This document shows positions 23,435 to 35,514 of a DNA stretch of 64,000 bases, one piece after another. The stretch covers positions 62,001 to 126,000 of the forward strand of contig CATNEN010000034.1 in assembly GCA_950097015.1 (NCBI GenBank), in the 5' to 3' direction. The translations under genes and the position numbers were made by a program. How positions within the stretch are numbered: position 1 is the stretch's first letter; the number at the start of each line of letters is the position of its first letter. The notes beneath the pieces are model-generated. The model was not told where the DNA came from. It ran no database searches and saw nothing but the letters and a program-made list of their open reading frames with translations. The DNA is from Macrostomum hystrix. Taxonomy: Eukaryota > Platyhelminthes > Macrostomidae.

Positions 23435-26400
23435 GATCCCTATAATCCCAAATCCATCAGATCCTATAATCCCAAATTCATCAGACCCTTATAATCCCAA
23501 ATTCATCAGATTCTTATAATCCCAAATCCATCAGATTCTTATAATCCCAAATTCATCAGATTCTTATAATCCCAAATCCATCAGATTCTTATAATCCCAA
23601 ATCCATCAGATTCTTATAATCCCAAATCCATCAGATTCTTATAATCCCAAATCCATCAGACCCTTATAATCCCAAATCCATCAGACCCTTATAATCCCAA
23701 ATCCATCAGATTCTTATAATCCCAAATTCATCAGATTCTTATAATCCCAAATCCATCAGATTCTTATAATCCCAAATCCATCAGATTCTTATAATCCCAA
23801 ATCCATCAGATTCTTATAATCCCAAATCCATCAGATTCTTATAATTCCAAATCAATCAGATTCTTATAATCCCAAATCCATCAGACCCTTATAATCCCAT
23901 ATCCATCAGATTCTTATAATCCCATATCCATCAGACCCTTATAATCCCAAATTCATCAGATTCTTATAATCCCAAATCCATCAGATTCTTATAATCCCAA
24001 ATCCATCAGATTCTTATAATCCCAAATCCATCAGATTCTTATAATCCCAAATTCATCAGACCCTTATAATCCCAAATTCATCAGATTCTTATAATCCCAA
24101 ATCCATCAGACCCTTATAATCCCATATCCATCAGACCCTTATAATCCCAAATTCATCAGATTCTTATAATCCCAAATTCATCAGATTCTTATAATCCCAA
24201 ATCCATCAGATTCTTATAATCCCAAATCCATCAGATTCTTATAATCCCAAATTCATCAGACCCTTATAATCCCAAATTCATCAGATTCTTATAATCCCAA
24301 ATCCATCAGATTCTTATAATCCCAAATCCATCAGATTCTTATAATCCCAAATCCATCAGATTCTTATAATCCCAAATCCATCAGATTCTTATAATCCCAA
24401 ATCTATCAGATTCTTATAATCCCAAATCCATCAGATTCTTATAATCCCAAATTCATCAGACCCTTATAATCCCAAATCCATCAGACCCTTATAATCCCAA
24501 ATTCATCAGATTCTTATAATCCCAAATCCATCAGACCCTTATAATCCCAAATCCATCAGACCCTTATAATCCCAAATTCATCAGACCCTTATAAACCAAA
24601 TTTCCATCAGACCCTTATAATCCCAAATTCATCACACCCTTATAATCCCAAATCCATCAGACCCTTATAATCCCAAATTCATCAGACCCTTATAATCCCA
24701 TATCCATCAGATTCTTATAATCCCAAATTCATCAGACCCTTATAATCCCAAATCCATCAGACCCTTATAATCCCAAATCCATCAGACCCTTATAATCCCA
24801 AATCCATCAGACCCTTATAATCCCAAATCCATCAGATCCTTATAATCCCAAATTCATCAGACCCTTATAATCCCAAATCCATCAGACCCTTATAATCCCA
24901 AATCCATCAGATTCTTATAATCCCAAATCCATCAGATTCTTATAATCCCAAATCCATCAGATCATTATAATCCCAAATCCATCAGATTCTTATAATCCCA
25001 AATCCATCAGATTCTTATAATCCCAAATCTATCAGATTCTTTTAATCCCAAATCCATCAGATTCTTATAATTCCAAATCTATCAGATTCTTATAATCCCA
25101 AATCCATCAGACCCTTATAATCCCATATCCATCAGATTCTTATAATCCCAAATCCATCAGATTCTTATAATCCCAAATCCATCAGATTCTTATAATCCCA
25201 AATCCATCAGACCCTTATAATCCCAAATCCATCAGATCATTATAATCCCAAATTCATCAGACCCTTATAATCCCAAATCCATCAGACCCTTATAATCCCA
25301 AATCCATCAGATCATTATAATCCCAAATCCATCAGATTCTTATAATCCCAAATCCATCAGATTCTTATAATCCCAAATCTATCAGATTCTTATAATCCCA
25401 AATCCATCAGATTCTTATAATTCCAAATCTATCAGATTCTTATAATCCCAAATCTATCAGATTCTTATAATCCCAAATCCATCAGATTCTTATAATCCCA
25501 AATTCATCAGACCCTTATAATCCCAAATCCATCAGATTCTTATAATCCCAAATCCATCAGATTCTTATAATCCCAAATCCATCAGACCCTTATAATCCCA
25601 AATTCATCAGACCCTTATAATCCTAAATTCATCAGACCCTTATAATCCCAAATCCATCAGACCCTTATAATCCCAAATTCATCAGACCCTTATAATCCCA
25701 TATCCATCAGACCCTTATAATCCCAAATCCATCAGACCCTTATAATCCCAAATCCATCAGACCCTTATAATCCCAAATTCATCAGACCCTTATAATCCCA
25801 TATCCATCAGATTCTTATAATCCCAAATTCATCAGACCCTTATAATCCCAAATCCATCAGACCCTTATAATCCCAAATCCATCAGACCCTTATAATCCCA
25901 AATCCATCAGACCCTTATAATCCCAAATTCATCAGACCCTTATAATCCCAAATCCATCAGACCCTTATAATCCCAAATCCATCAGATTCTTATAATCCCA
26001 AATCCATCAGATTCTTATAATCCCAAATCCATCAGACCCTTATAATCCCAAATCCATCAGATTCTTATAATCCCAAATTCATCAGATCATTATAATCCCA
26101 AATTCATCAGACCCTTATAATCCCAAATTCATCAGACCCTTATAATCCCAAATCCATCAGATTCTTATAATCCCAAATTCATCAGACCCTTATAATCCCA
26201 AATCCATCAGATCATTATAATCCCAAATCCATCAGATTCTTATAATCCCAAATCCATCAGATTCTTATAATCCCAAATCCATCAGATTCTTATAATCCCA
26301 AATCCATCAGATTCTTATAATCCCAAATCCATCAGACCCTTATAATCCCAAATCCATCAGATCATTATAATCCCAAATTCATCAGACCCTTATAATCCCA

Positions 26401-26652
26401 AATCCATCAGACCCTTATAATCCCAAATCCATCAGATCATTATAATCCCAAATCCATCAGATTCTTATAATCCCAAATCCATCAGATTCTTATAATCCCA
26501 AATCCATCAGATTCTTATAATCCCAAATCCATCAGATTCTTATAATTCCAAATCTATCAGATTCTTATAATCCCAAATCTATCAGATTCTTATAATCCCA
26601 AATCCATCAGATTCTTATAATCCCAAATCCATCAGATTCTTATAATCCCAAA
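23435..26652. repeat. 25-bp satellite, 3.2 kb
   Basis: About 128 copies of a 25-bp unit containing ATAATCCCAAATCCATCAGA. The unit tail alternates among TTCTT, CCCTT and TCATT, and the centre among ATCCATC, ATTCATC and ATCTATC. Runs of the same variant order recur (for example near 24960, 25310 and 26440), showing block-wise amplification. It lies between the Smad and DNMBP genes; no gene inside. Confidence 0.96.
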
Positions 26653-27455
26653 CGTTTTCGATCTTAGTCAGTTTGCAATACTTGTTGGATTATAAGTTGT
26701 GACCTACTTTTTCTGTTTTGTTTTGTTCGTTTTGCTGATTTATTAATTCACAGTTTTTCAATAGTGAATAAAAAGCTTTATAAACAATTGGCTACCAATT
26801 TGCTTCTCAGAAGCTGTAATAATTAAAGTTCTGCTCTGTTTTAGTGTCTAATTGCCTCATCCAACGATGAACATACGAGCTATATTTTATTATTTTATAA
26901 ATCTCAGTTTTCCTTTGCATTACGCAGTATTCTAAATGGATCATTAAAACTAAAACCTTCAAAGCCGACAAAGCCTAAAACTGTAAAACTTTATAAAAGT
27001 AACACTTAAATAGAATTTTATAAAACTTAGTCAGAGGCTCACAAGAATTATAAAAACAAATCCAATTTAATGTTGTCTTGCTTTTTGCTGGTTCTGTGAT
27101 TGCTTCAGCATGATATGCCCTTCTGAAGTTATTTTCTAAAAATATCTTTATTAGCTTCTCATCGGCGACCATTTGTCTCCTGCTCAGCTAACATCCACGC
27201 GTTCGTGAGGAATTGAATAAAATGCAACTAGGCTCCATTGTTGCTGAATTGCTTTGTCTATTTATAATATTTATAAAAGTAAAATCTAAAGTTGCTTTCG
27301 CTTTGACAGCCTTTCAGCAGTGTCTCAATGCTCTACTTTTGACTATAACATCATAGCGAGTATTCTTAACAGTTGTGGCATTTATTTAGGTCGGTCAGGA
27401 TTAAGATAAGTGGTGTATTGAATAAGTGCAGCGACAAATAGCGATACAGACATCT
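26653..27455. other. AT-rich intergenic DNA upstream of DNMBP
   Basis: No gene recognised. Any DNMBP promoter should lie here or within the next 700 bp, but no core motif is convincing. Confidence 0.45.
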
Positions 27456-27459
27456 TGAA

Positions 27460-27965
27460 GGGAGATTTAGGGATCAGGACAGGTTGCAGAAAGGGAGATT
27501 TATGGATCAGGACAGGTTGCAGGAAGTGAGATTTAGGGGTCAGGACAGGTTGCAGGAAGGGAGATTGAGGGGTCAGGACAGGTTGCAGAAAGGGAGATTG
27601 AGGGATCAGGACAGGTTGCAGGAAGGGAGATTGAGGGATCAGGACAGGTTGCAGAAAGGGAGATTGAGGGGTCAGGACAGGTTGCAGAAAGGGAGATTGA
27701 GGGATCAGGACAGGTTGCAGGAAGGGAGATTGAGGGATCAGGACAGGTTGCAGAAAGGGAGATTGAGGGATCAGGACAGGTTGCAGAAAGGGAGATTGAG
27801 GGATCAGGACAGGTTGCAGAAAGGGAGATTGAGGGATCAGGACAGGTTGCAGAAAGGGAGATTTAGGGATCAGGACAGGTTGCAGAAAGGGAGATTGAGG
27901 GATCAGGACAGGTTGCAGAAAGGGAGATTTAGGGATCAGGACAGGTTGCAGGAAGGGAGATTGGT
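27460..27965. repeat. 33-bp minisatellite upstream of DNMBP
   Basis: About 15 copies of a unit containing GGATCAGGACAGGTTGCAGA, ending about 225 bp before the DNMBP start codon. The unit is a multiple of 3 and open in one frame (11-residue repeats with DQDRLQKGRL). No start context or flanking exon supports a protein. Confidence 0.93.
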
Positions 27966-28190
27966 GTAGGAAGAAAGTACGATTCCTAGAAAAATAGAAG
28001 TCTAAAATAGCAAGTGGACGGTGGAATCCATCGCACCATATCTTTTCTCAACCCGGGATCCATCCCTTGTTTTGTCACAGCGAATTCGCGTAGCCGGGCT
28101 GCCTAGGTCGTCCCTTCGCAAGGCGGCAAGCGGCCAGCAGCAGCACCAGCAGCAACTGTATCCCCCCGTGTGTCCCTGATCCCAGTGGCC

Positions 28191-31100
28191 ATGCACCGTC
28201 TCTTTGTGGCGTCGCACGCGTTCGCGCCAGATCGACCTGACGAAGATCTGGAACTGCAGCCCGGCGACTGCGTGGCCCTGCTGGAGAGACTGCCCGGCTG
28301 CGACTGGGGCCGTGGCGTCTCGCTGGCCACAGAGGCTACAGGCATCTTCCCCATGAACTTCGTCACCGAGCTGGCCGCCGGTGACTGCGAAGCCAAGATT
28401 GGTGAGCTCGGTGATTTGAGGGTTAGTGGAGCGGCTAGGTGAGGTAGTGGAGTGGCTAGGTGAGGTAGTGGAGTGGCTAGGTGAGGTAGTGGAGTGGCTA
28501 GGTGAGGTAGTGGAGTGGCTAGGTGAGGTAGTGGAGTGGCTAGGTGAGGTAGTGGAGTGGCTAGGTGAGGTAGTGGAGTGGCTAGGTGAGGTAGTGGAGT
28601 GGCTAGGTGAGGTAGTGGAGTCGTTGGATCATGTAGTAGAGTGGTTGGATAATGTAGTAGAGTGGTTGGATAATGTAGTAGAGTCGTTGGATCATGTAAT
28701 AGAGTCGTTGGATCATGTAGTAGAGTGGTTGGATACTGTAGTAGAGTGGTTGGATAATGTAGTAGAGTGGTTGGACAATGTAGTAGAGTGGTTGGATAAT
28801 GTAGTAGAGTGGTTGGATAATGTAGTAGAGTGACTGGTTGGGGTAGTAGAGTGGCAGAGTTAGGCGCATAGTCGTGAAGACGGGTATTAGAGTGACTGGT
28901 TGGGGTAGTAGAGTGGCAGAGTTAGGCGCATAGTCGTGAAGACGGGTATTAGAGTGCCAGATTGAATTAGATAGTTTTGGCCGTTTGTTAAAACTAGACG
29001 GTTAAATTTTTGTTCCGCCAACCGTTGCTAGGCGCCGATCAGCGGTTGTACCTGTGCAGGCACAGCTTCCCAGCTGACGCGGCCGGAGATTTGGCGATGT
29101 CGCCCGGCGACCTCATCCTCAGCCTGCAGCAGATCGATGCCAACTGGTGCCTGGGCCGGCGCCTGACATCTGCGCAGAACGGCTATTCCAGCGATGACAA
29201 CGAGGGCGCCTTTCCGCTGACTCACGTGAAGGATGTGACCCACCTGGCGGCGCGCACAGACGCGGCGGCATCCGAGGTCAGCGAGAAAAGCCGGCAGCAG
29301 CGGCCGAGGCACGCCGTCGCCACCAAATCCGTTGCGGCCGCTCACTTCGGCGGCGAGTTGAGCTTCAACCAGGGCGATCGGCTCATTGTGACGAGAGAAA
29401 TCGACGAAGTTTTTCTCGAAGGCTACTGCGGAGACCGCTTCGGCATGTTCCCAGCTGACTATGTCCGCTTCCTGGACGAGGAACAAGTTCACGACAATGG
29501 TTGCGACGCTGGCGACGGCTTCACAGAGGAGGCACTGCTGACTGAGTCGCAGCCGCTGCGCTCAGAACCCGCAAGGGCTGTTTTGCAGGTAAGCATCGTT
29601 TACTCGTATTAGTACGAGGGACACCTCGTAATCTGTTTGACGGCTTTTTATTGAGCCGATCAGTGAAGGACAAAAAATCTGTCGATATAATCAATCAATA
29701 AATCGATCATCGGACAAATCAATCAATAAATTTGATCAGCTGCCCAAATCAATCAATAAATTTGTTTAGCTGCCCGAATCAATCAATAAATTTAGTCAGC
29801 TGTCTAAATCAATCAAAAAATCATCTGATCTGACCAGATCACCCAATAAATTGATCGTTCGACCAAATTAACCGATGAAATAAAACTGATCAAATCAATC
29901 AGTTAATTAATTAGCTGACCAAATGGATCACTAGATTGGTCAGCTGACTAGATCAATCGATAAAGCGATACGCTAAAATTGGTTTATAGTGGTGATCAAC
30001 GAGATAAATAAAAAATAGCTTATTCTTGGTTTAAATGTGTAAAACTGCATCAAGAATCCAATTCAGCGTACCAAGAAGCCAAATCAGGTTAATTAACCAA
30101 ATTATTTAGTTTTCTACCCCCCACGCAATTCTCAGAATCGTCAGGCGCCGATTCCTCTGTACGAGCCGGAGCAGGAGCTGCAGTCCTACGGCCAGGTGAA
30201 ATATCCGTTTGTAGCCCAGGAGACTGGCGAGCTAACAGTCATGCCGGACACCATAGTCTACCTTCTGGGCCATCAGTATAACGAGTGGACCTACTGCATG
30301 GTGGACAGCGACTACGGGCCACAGCGTGGCCTCGTGCCCACTGCCTACATAGACATCATTGTGGACTGCGACTCCGCTAGGCCGGTCCTCGAGCCGCAGT
30401 CAGTTGCTGAAGATACAGCGTCCGGAAGCAGGCCGCAACAACGGGAGCCGGCCTTTCACTTCAGCAGTCTGGACGCCAGCGAGGCCCGCGGTATCAGCCT
30501 GGACCAGGCCATCAGTGCCGAACTGTCTATGGCCCGAGCTGCCGGCACGGAGCGTTTGCGCTCCATGCCCGATAGCGAAAAAGCCGCCATTGCGCAGCGA
30601 CTCATGGCCCAGACTGAGAGCCTGCTGCAGTCCGCCAGCGTTCAGGCCAAGCCTCCGCTGCCGCCTCCGCCTCTTCCGCCGCCTTCGGTGCTGCTACCGC
30701 CGCCGCCGATGCCTCCGCTGCCGCTGCCACCACCGCTGCCGCCGTCCGTCAGTCCGTCGCGCGTCGCTCCGTCTGTGCCGCCGATGCCGTCGGATTCGCT
30801 CGTCAGCAAGCGTCTCGCCAGCTTTGACAACAACTCATCCGCTTTTGCTGGCGCCGATGATCAGGTTGTTCGCGACCTGCGCAGTCGCATCAGCAGTCTG
30901 GATCGTCAAGGAGACAGCGGATCAGCCGCTGATGCCCGCTCAACCACCGCCGCAGAAACCGGCTTCTCCTCAGCTGGCGGCGACGGCGAGCGGGCCTACC
31001 TCACAGACATCCTCGCCGGGCTAGTTGAAACTCCTGCCGACGCCGCCGTCAGCGAGGAGGCTGCCAAGCGTCGCCGTCGTTGGGGCCACGTATTCAACGA

Positions 31101-34100
31101 ACTGATGGCCACCGAGCGGGCGTTCAGGGCCGACATGACTGCCCTGGCTGAAGCATTCCTCCGGCAGCCGGGCGCGGCTGATCGGCCAGTCGGGTTCCCG
31201 GCCGATTCCCTGTTCGCCCACCTGGAGGAGGTGGTTGTCGTGTCTGGCCAACTAGCTAGCCGACTGGGAGCTTCAGCCAGAAGATCCTGGTGGCGCATTT
31301 CTGCGCTGCCGTTCAGCACTGGAGTCGGCCTATTCGGGCTACTGCGGCCGTCAGCGGGAGTCGCTGGAGCTGGCAGCCCGCCTGGGCAACCAGCCGCAGT
31401 TCGGCGCGTACATGTCCGCCAAGGCGGCCCGCATCATGCCGAATTCGCTGTTTGATTTGAGCGCCCTACTGATCAAGCCAGTTCAGCGGGTGACGAAATA
31501 TCCGCTGCTGTTGAACGACCTGCTGCAGTCGGCCGAGACAGGCTCTAAGGAGTCGGAGAATCTGTCAGCAGCTTTTCAACTGGTGAAGAGTCTGGTTCAT
31601 CGCATCAATGAGTCGCAGCGAACCAGGGAGCTGCTCAACCGATATCTCTATCATAATCGGCGCAGTGTTGGCGGAGGCTTCGGCGGCGAAGGCGCCATCG
31701 ATGGCGGAGGTCAAGCGTCATCCGAGGGCGGCAGCTGGCGGCTCTCGCACGCGCTGACTAAGAAGAGCGGCCGCCTGTCACAGATGATTAGCGCCGGCCT
31801 GGGCCTGGCCGAGAGCACCCAGGACGATGAGTTGGAGCGCTGCGTGGCCACTTTCAAGCAGTGCAAGCGCTGCATCCGGGTGTTCCTGGAGCGATGCGAC
31901 ACCCTCGGCAAGGCTATGCGGCACAGCCTGTCGGATCTACTGAATTTGACACAGAGCCTGTGGTCGTTTGGAGCCGACGGTGGCGGACTTGAGGAGGCGG
32001 CGCAGGTAAAAAATTTGCGAGTTGGACGGTCCCGTATTGGCAATCGGGGGGGTTCATGTATTTACATTTAAAGAATTGGGGTTAGGCAATTCGGGATCAG
32101 GGTTTGGAAATTCGGGATCAGGGTTTAGAAATTCAGGATCAGGGTTTAGAAATTCAGGATCAGGGTTTAGAAATTCAGGATCAGGGTTTAGAAATTCAGG
32201 ATCAGGGTTTAGAAATTCAGGATCAGGGTTTGGAAATTCGGGATCGGGGTTTGGAAATTCGGGATCAGGGTTTGGAAATTCGGGATCAGGGTTTGGAAAT
32301 TCGTGATCAGGGTTTAGAAATTCAGGAACAGGGTTTAGAAATTCAGGATCAGGGTTTGGAAATTCGGGATCAGGGTTTGGAAATTCGGGATCAGGGTTTA
32401 GAAATTCAGGAACAGGGTTTAGAAATTTAGGATCAGGGTTTGGAAATTCGGGATCAGGGTTTGGAAATTCAGGAACAGGGTTTAGAAATTTAGGATCAGG
32501 GTTTGGAAATTCGGGATCAGGGTTTGGAAATTCAGGAACAGGGTTTAGAATTCAGAAACAGGGTTTGGAAATTCGGGATCAGGGTTAAGGATTGGGATTT
32601 CGGACTCTGGGTTAGTCATTTTGGGATCAGACTTTGTGATTTCGTGATCGGGGTTGGGAATGTTGATCAAGGCATCAAACTGGTTCTGGAATTAACATTT
32701 TGTTTCATCGATTGAGCTTTAACGCTCCAGATTAGGCTGTTGATAAGGCCACCCTCCCGTCTCCCTCCAGCTCCTCACAGTTCAGCGCGCCCTACTCCAA
32801 GACTACACCGGGCAGTGCCTGGCCGACTTAGATTTAGAGGTCCTGGCCCCTCTAAATGAGCTGCTAGGCTGCTACAGCGGGCCGGCCACCCTCATTGGCA
32901 AGTGCAACAGCAAGCGCCTGGACTATGACTGGCTGCGCAGCCAGCAGGCTAAGAAATCTGACCTGTCGGGTCGCGAGCGGGAGGACCTGGCCACAGCCGA
33001 GCGAACCTACGCTGCGCTGCGCGACCGACTCAAAGAAGAATTGCCGCAGCTTTGCCGCCTAACCGTAAACTTTCTGCAGCACTCTCTGGCTCGATTTGCC
33101 CGCCTGCACCAGGCATTCACTAGGCGCGCTTTGGACTCATTGAATTCTCCGCCGCTTCCTGGATTTCAACCAACCTTTGTTGACAGTTGTGCCGCACACC
33201 TGGCCGATGTCACCGATCGTGTGGCCGCGCTCAGAATCGCTCCAGACGGATTCAGTCCGCGGGTGGCTAATGGCGGCGCCAGTGGCAGAATTTTGGACTC
33301 CGCCACCCTGGTGGAAACCGATACAATGTCCTCTGGTCAGCAGCAGGCACAGCCTACCACCATTTGGTACGTTGATCCGTTTCCGCTGCTCAACCCGGAG
33401 CCCACAGCTCCACCGACACAGGCTCCACCGACACAGGCTCCACCGATGCCAGCTGCGAGACGGCATCAGCCGCAACCTCAGCCACACGGGGTGAGTCAGA
33501 AATGGGCTGCGCTCTTACTGTTTCTTACGAGTAGTTGGTCTCCACTGTCCCTTCCACCCCTTCTTGTCCTTCAGTTGGCTCCACTGCCCCTTCCACCCCT
33601 TCTTGTCCTTCAGTTGACTCCACTGTCCCTTCCACCCCTTCTTGTCCTTCAGTTGACTCCACTGTCCCTTCCACCCCTTCTTGTCCTTCAGTTGGCTCCA
33701 CTGTCCCTTCCACCCCTTCTTGTCCTTCAGTTGGCTCCACTGTCCCTTCCACCCCTTCTTGTCCTTCAGTTGGTCTCCACTGTCCCTTCCACCCCTTCTT
33801 GTCCTTCAGTTGGCTCCACTGTCCCTTCCACCCCTTCTTGTCCTTCAGTTTGTCTCCACTGTCCCTTCCACCCCTTCTTGTCCTTCAGTTTGTCTCCACT
33901 GCCCCTTCCACCCCTTCTTGTCCTTCAGTTTGTCTCCACTGTCCCTTCCACCCCTTCTTGTCCTTCAGTTGGCTCCACTGCCCCTTCCACCCCTTCTTGT
34001 CCTTCAGTTCGTCTCCACTGTCCCTTCCACCCCTTCTTGTCCTTCAGTTGGCTCCACTGTCCCTTCCACCCCTTCTTGTCCTTCAGTTCGTCTCCACTGT

Positions 34101-35015
34101 CCCTTCCACCCCTTCTTGTCCTTCAGTTGGTCTCCACTGTCCCTTCCACCCCTTCTTGTCCTTCAGTTGGCTCCACTGTCCCTTCCACCCCTTCTTGTCC
34201 TTCAGTTGGCTCCACTGTCCCTTCCACCCCTTCTTGTCCTTCAGTTGGCTCCACTGTCCCTTCCACCCCTTCTTGTCCTTCAGTTGGCTCCACTGTCCCT
34301 TCCACCCCTTCTTGTCCTTCAGTTCGTCTCCACTGTCCCTTCCACCCCTTCTTGTCCTTCAGTTCGTCTCCACTGTCCCTTCCACCCCTTCTTGTCCTTC
34401 AGTTGGCTCCACTGTCCCTTCCACCCCTTCTTGTCCTTCAGTTGGCTCCACTGTCCCTTCCACCCCTTCTTGTCCTTCAGTTGGCTCCACTGTCCCTTCC
34501 ACCCCTTCTTGTCCTTCAGTTCGTCTCCACTGTCCCTTCCACCCCTTCTTGTCCTTCAGTTGGCTCCACTGTCCCTTCCACCCCTTCTTGTCCTTCAGTT
34601 GGCTCCACTGTCCCTTCCACCCCTTCTTGTCCTTCAGTTGGCTCCACTGTCCCTTCCACCCCTTCTTGTCCTTCAGTTGGCTCCACTGCCCCTTCCACCC
34701 CTTGTCCCGTGTACCTGTTGAATAGGTAGCCAGCATCGATTCTCAATATGTTTAGCATCCCCAAATTCGCACTATTTCCGTTCCTTCCTTTCCGAAAAGC
34801 TTCAGCAGCAGGCCGTCTCGAACCCGATGGCCAGGGTCATCTACGCTTTCGCCGGCCGCAATCCGAACGAGCTGACAGTGGCTCCTGACGAGCTGGTGCG
34901 GATCAGAGCATTCGCTGATCAGTCTGGCAACCCTGACTGGTGGCTGGTTACTAAAACTGACGCCACCGCCATAAGCGGCTACATTCCAGCCAGCTACGTG
35001 TCCAGGCAGATTTGA
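28191..35015 (+). CDS. DNMBP: dynamin-binding protein / Tuba-type Cdc42 GEF scaffold
   Basis: Known role: SH3 domains bind dynamin and N-WASP regulators, DH activates Cdc42, BAR binds curved membrane. Exons 28191-28401, 29032-29588, 30136-32005, 32771-33490, 34806-35015. SH3-1 about 3-60, SH3-2 about 76-140, SH3-3 about 165-225, SH3-4 about 277-335 (each ends like GIFPMNFV or GMFPADYV). Proline-rich about 429-464. DH about 564-760 with LIKPVQRVTKYPLLLNDLL. BAR about 790-1020. C-terminal SH3 (GYIPASYV) ends at residue about 1187. Vertebrate DNMBP (about 1577 aa) has two C-terminal SH3s; here one. One defect: inside DH the frame shifts by one base at a GGG at 31266-31268, and both sides read as good DH sequence. 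The rest is intact, so an assembly error or recent allele is likelier than an old pseudogene. The ATG follows an acceptor by 5 nt. Every intron contains a tandem array. Confidence 0.88.
28425..28830. repeat. 21-bp minisatellite, DNMBP intron 1
   Basis: About 19 copies in two homologous blocks: to about 28620 with GTAGTGGAGTGGCTAGGTGA, then GTAGTAGAGTGGTTGGATAA. It starts about 24 nt after the exon donor at 28402. Open frames of 7-residue repeats on both strands are artefacts of the period. Confidence 0.94.
28826..28950. repeat. 62-bp tandem duplication, DNMBP intron 1
   Basis: Two near-identical copies of a 62-bp segment containing GGTTGGGGTAGTAGAGTGG and GTCGTGAAGACGGGTATTAG. The first 28 bp of each copy derive from the preceding 21-bp unit, so this is a secondary, larger-scale amplification. 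Confidence 0.85.
29688..29960. repeat. degenerate repeat of about 31 bp, DNMBP intron 2
   Basis: Eight or nine diverged copies of a unit with AATCAATCAATAAATT and an alternating GATCAGCTG or TAGCTGCCC segment. It is much older-looking than the other arrays and starts about 100 nt after the donor. Confidence 0.75.
32085..32590. repeat. 21-bp minisatellite, DNMBP intron 3
   Basis: About 24 copies of a unit containing GGATCAGGGTTTAGAAATTC, with variants GGAAATTCGGG and AGGAACAGGG. It starts about 80 nt after the donor at 32006 and ends about 180 nt before the next exon. Confidence 0.94.
33537..34705. repeat. 39/40-bp pyrimidine-rich minisatellite, DNMBP intron 4
   Basis: About 30 copies of a unit containing CCACCCCTTCTTGTCCTTCAG on the sense strand. 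Units vary between TTGGCTCC and TTGGTCTCC (39 or 40 bp), so all frames are partly open. Each unit looks like a 3' splice site (a long pyrimidine tract then CAG). The array ends about 100 bp before the true acceptor at 34805. Confidence 0.95.
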
Positions 35016-35514
35016 CATTTGACACCGTATGATCGATCTAGAAATCTAATGATTGCATGGTATAAACATTTTTATAATCAGATTTGCCACAGGTTCATTA
35101 TACAGAAATAATTCTGACGCCTTCTGTATGGAATGTTTGTTGTATAGCAGCATTCGGATTCATTATCAGATAATATTTTCCTATTCATATTTCTATAAAC
35201 CTAGTTTTGTACTTACATAATTAATTTGAACCTGTAAATTCGTGTGTGTGTGTGTCTTTCTAGCAAAAACATGGCCTAATTCAATGTTTCATTAAAAAAT
35301 TTTCTGAACGCCAATTTTATCTCACATGTTCTTGATAATTTTATAAGCAGAGTTCTGGAAAGGTGATAAAACTTTCTTTTTTGGTCTTCAGATTGAACTG
35401 CTTTCAATATTTTCATGTGCCTCGATGTAAATCTTATTGCCTTCCTGGTGCTTTGATAGCCCAAGCAAGATATCCCACTATTTGTAGGTGCTTTGCTGTA
35501 AAACACTCGGACCC
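35016..35514. other. 3' flank of DNMBP
   Basis: AT-rich. A short (GT)n lies near 35241-35254. No consensus AATAAA close to the stop was noticed. Confidence 0.45.

Noticed and set aside
20929-26652. CRISPR-like regular repeats
   Set aside because: Units are contiguous with no unique spacers, no cas genes are present, and the DNA is eukaryotic.
28170-28190. Upstream GTG as DNMBP start
   Set aside because: Eukaryotic initiation favours the ATG at 28191, which follows an acceptor and begins right at the SH3 domain.
31260-31300. Intron explaining the DNMBP frame change
   Set aside because: No GT...AG pair fits without removing conserved DH residues. A single-base indel explains it with nothing lost.
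33041-34729. 562-codon frame fusing DNMBP exon 4 to a Pro/Leu/Ser-rich repeat tail
   Set aside because: A GTGAGT donor at 33491 ends the exon, and the final SH3 exon resumes in phase at 34806. The repeat part is intronic, although rare read-through cannot be excluded without RNA.
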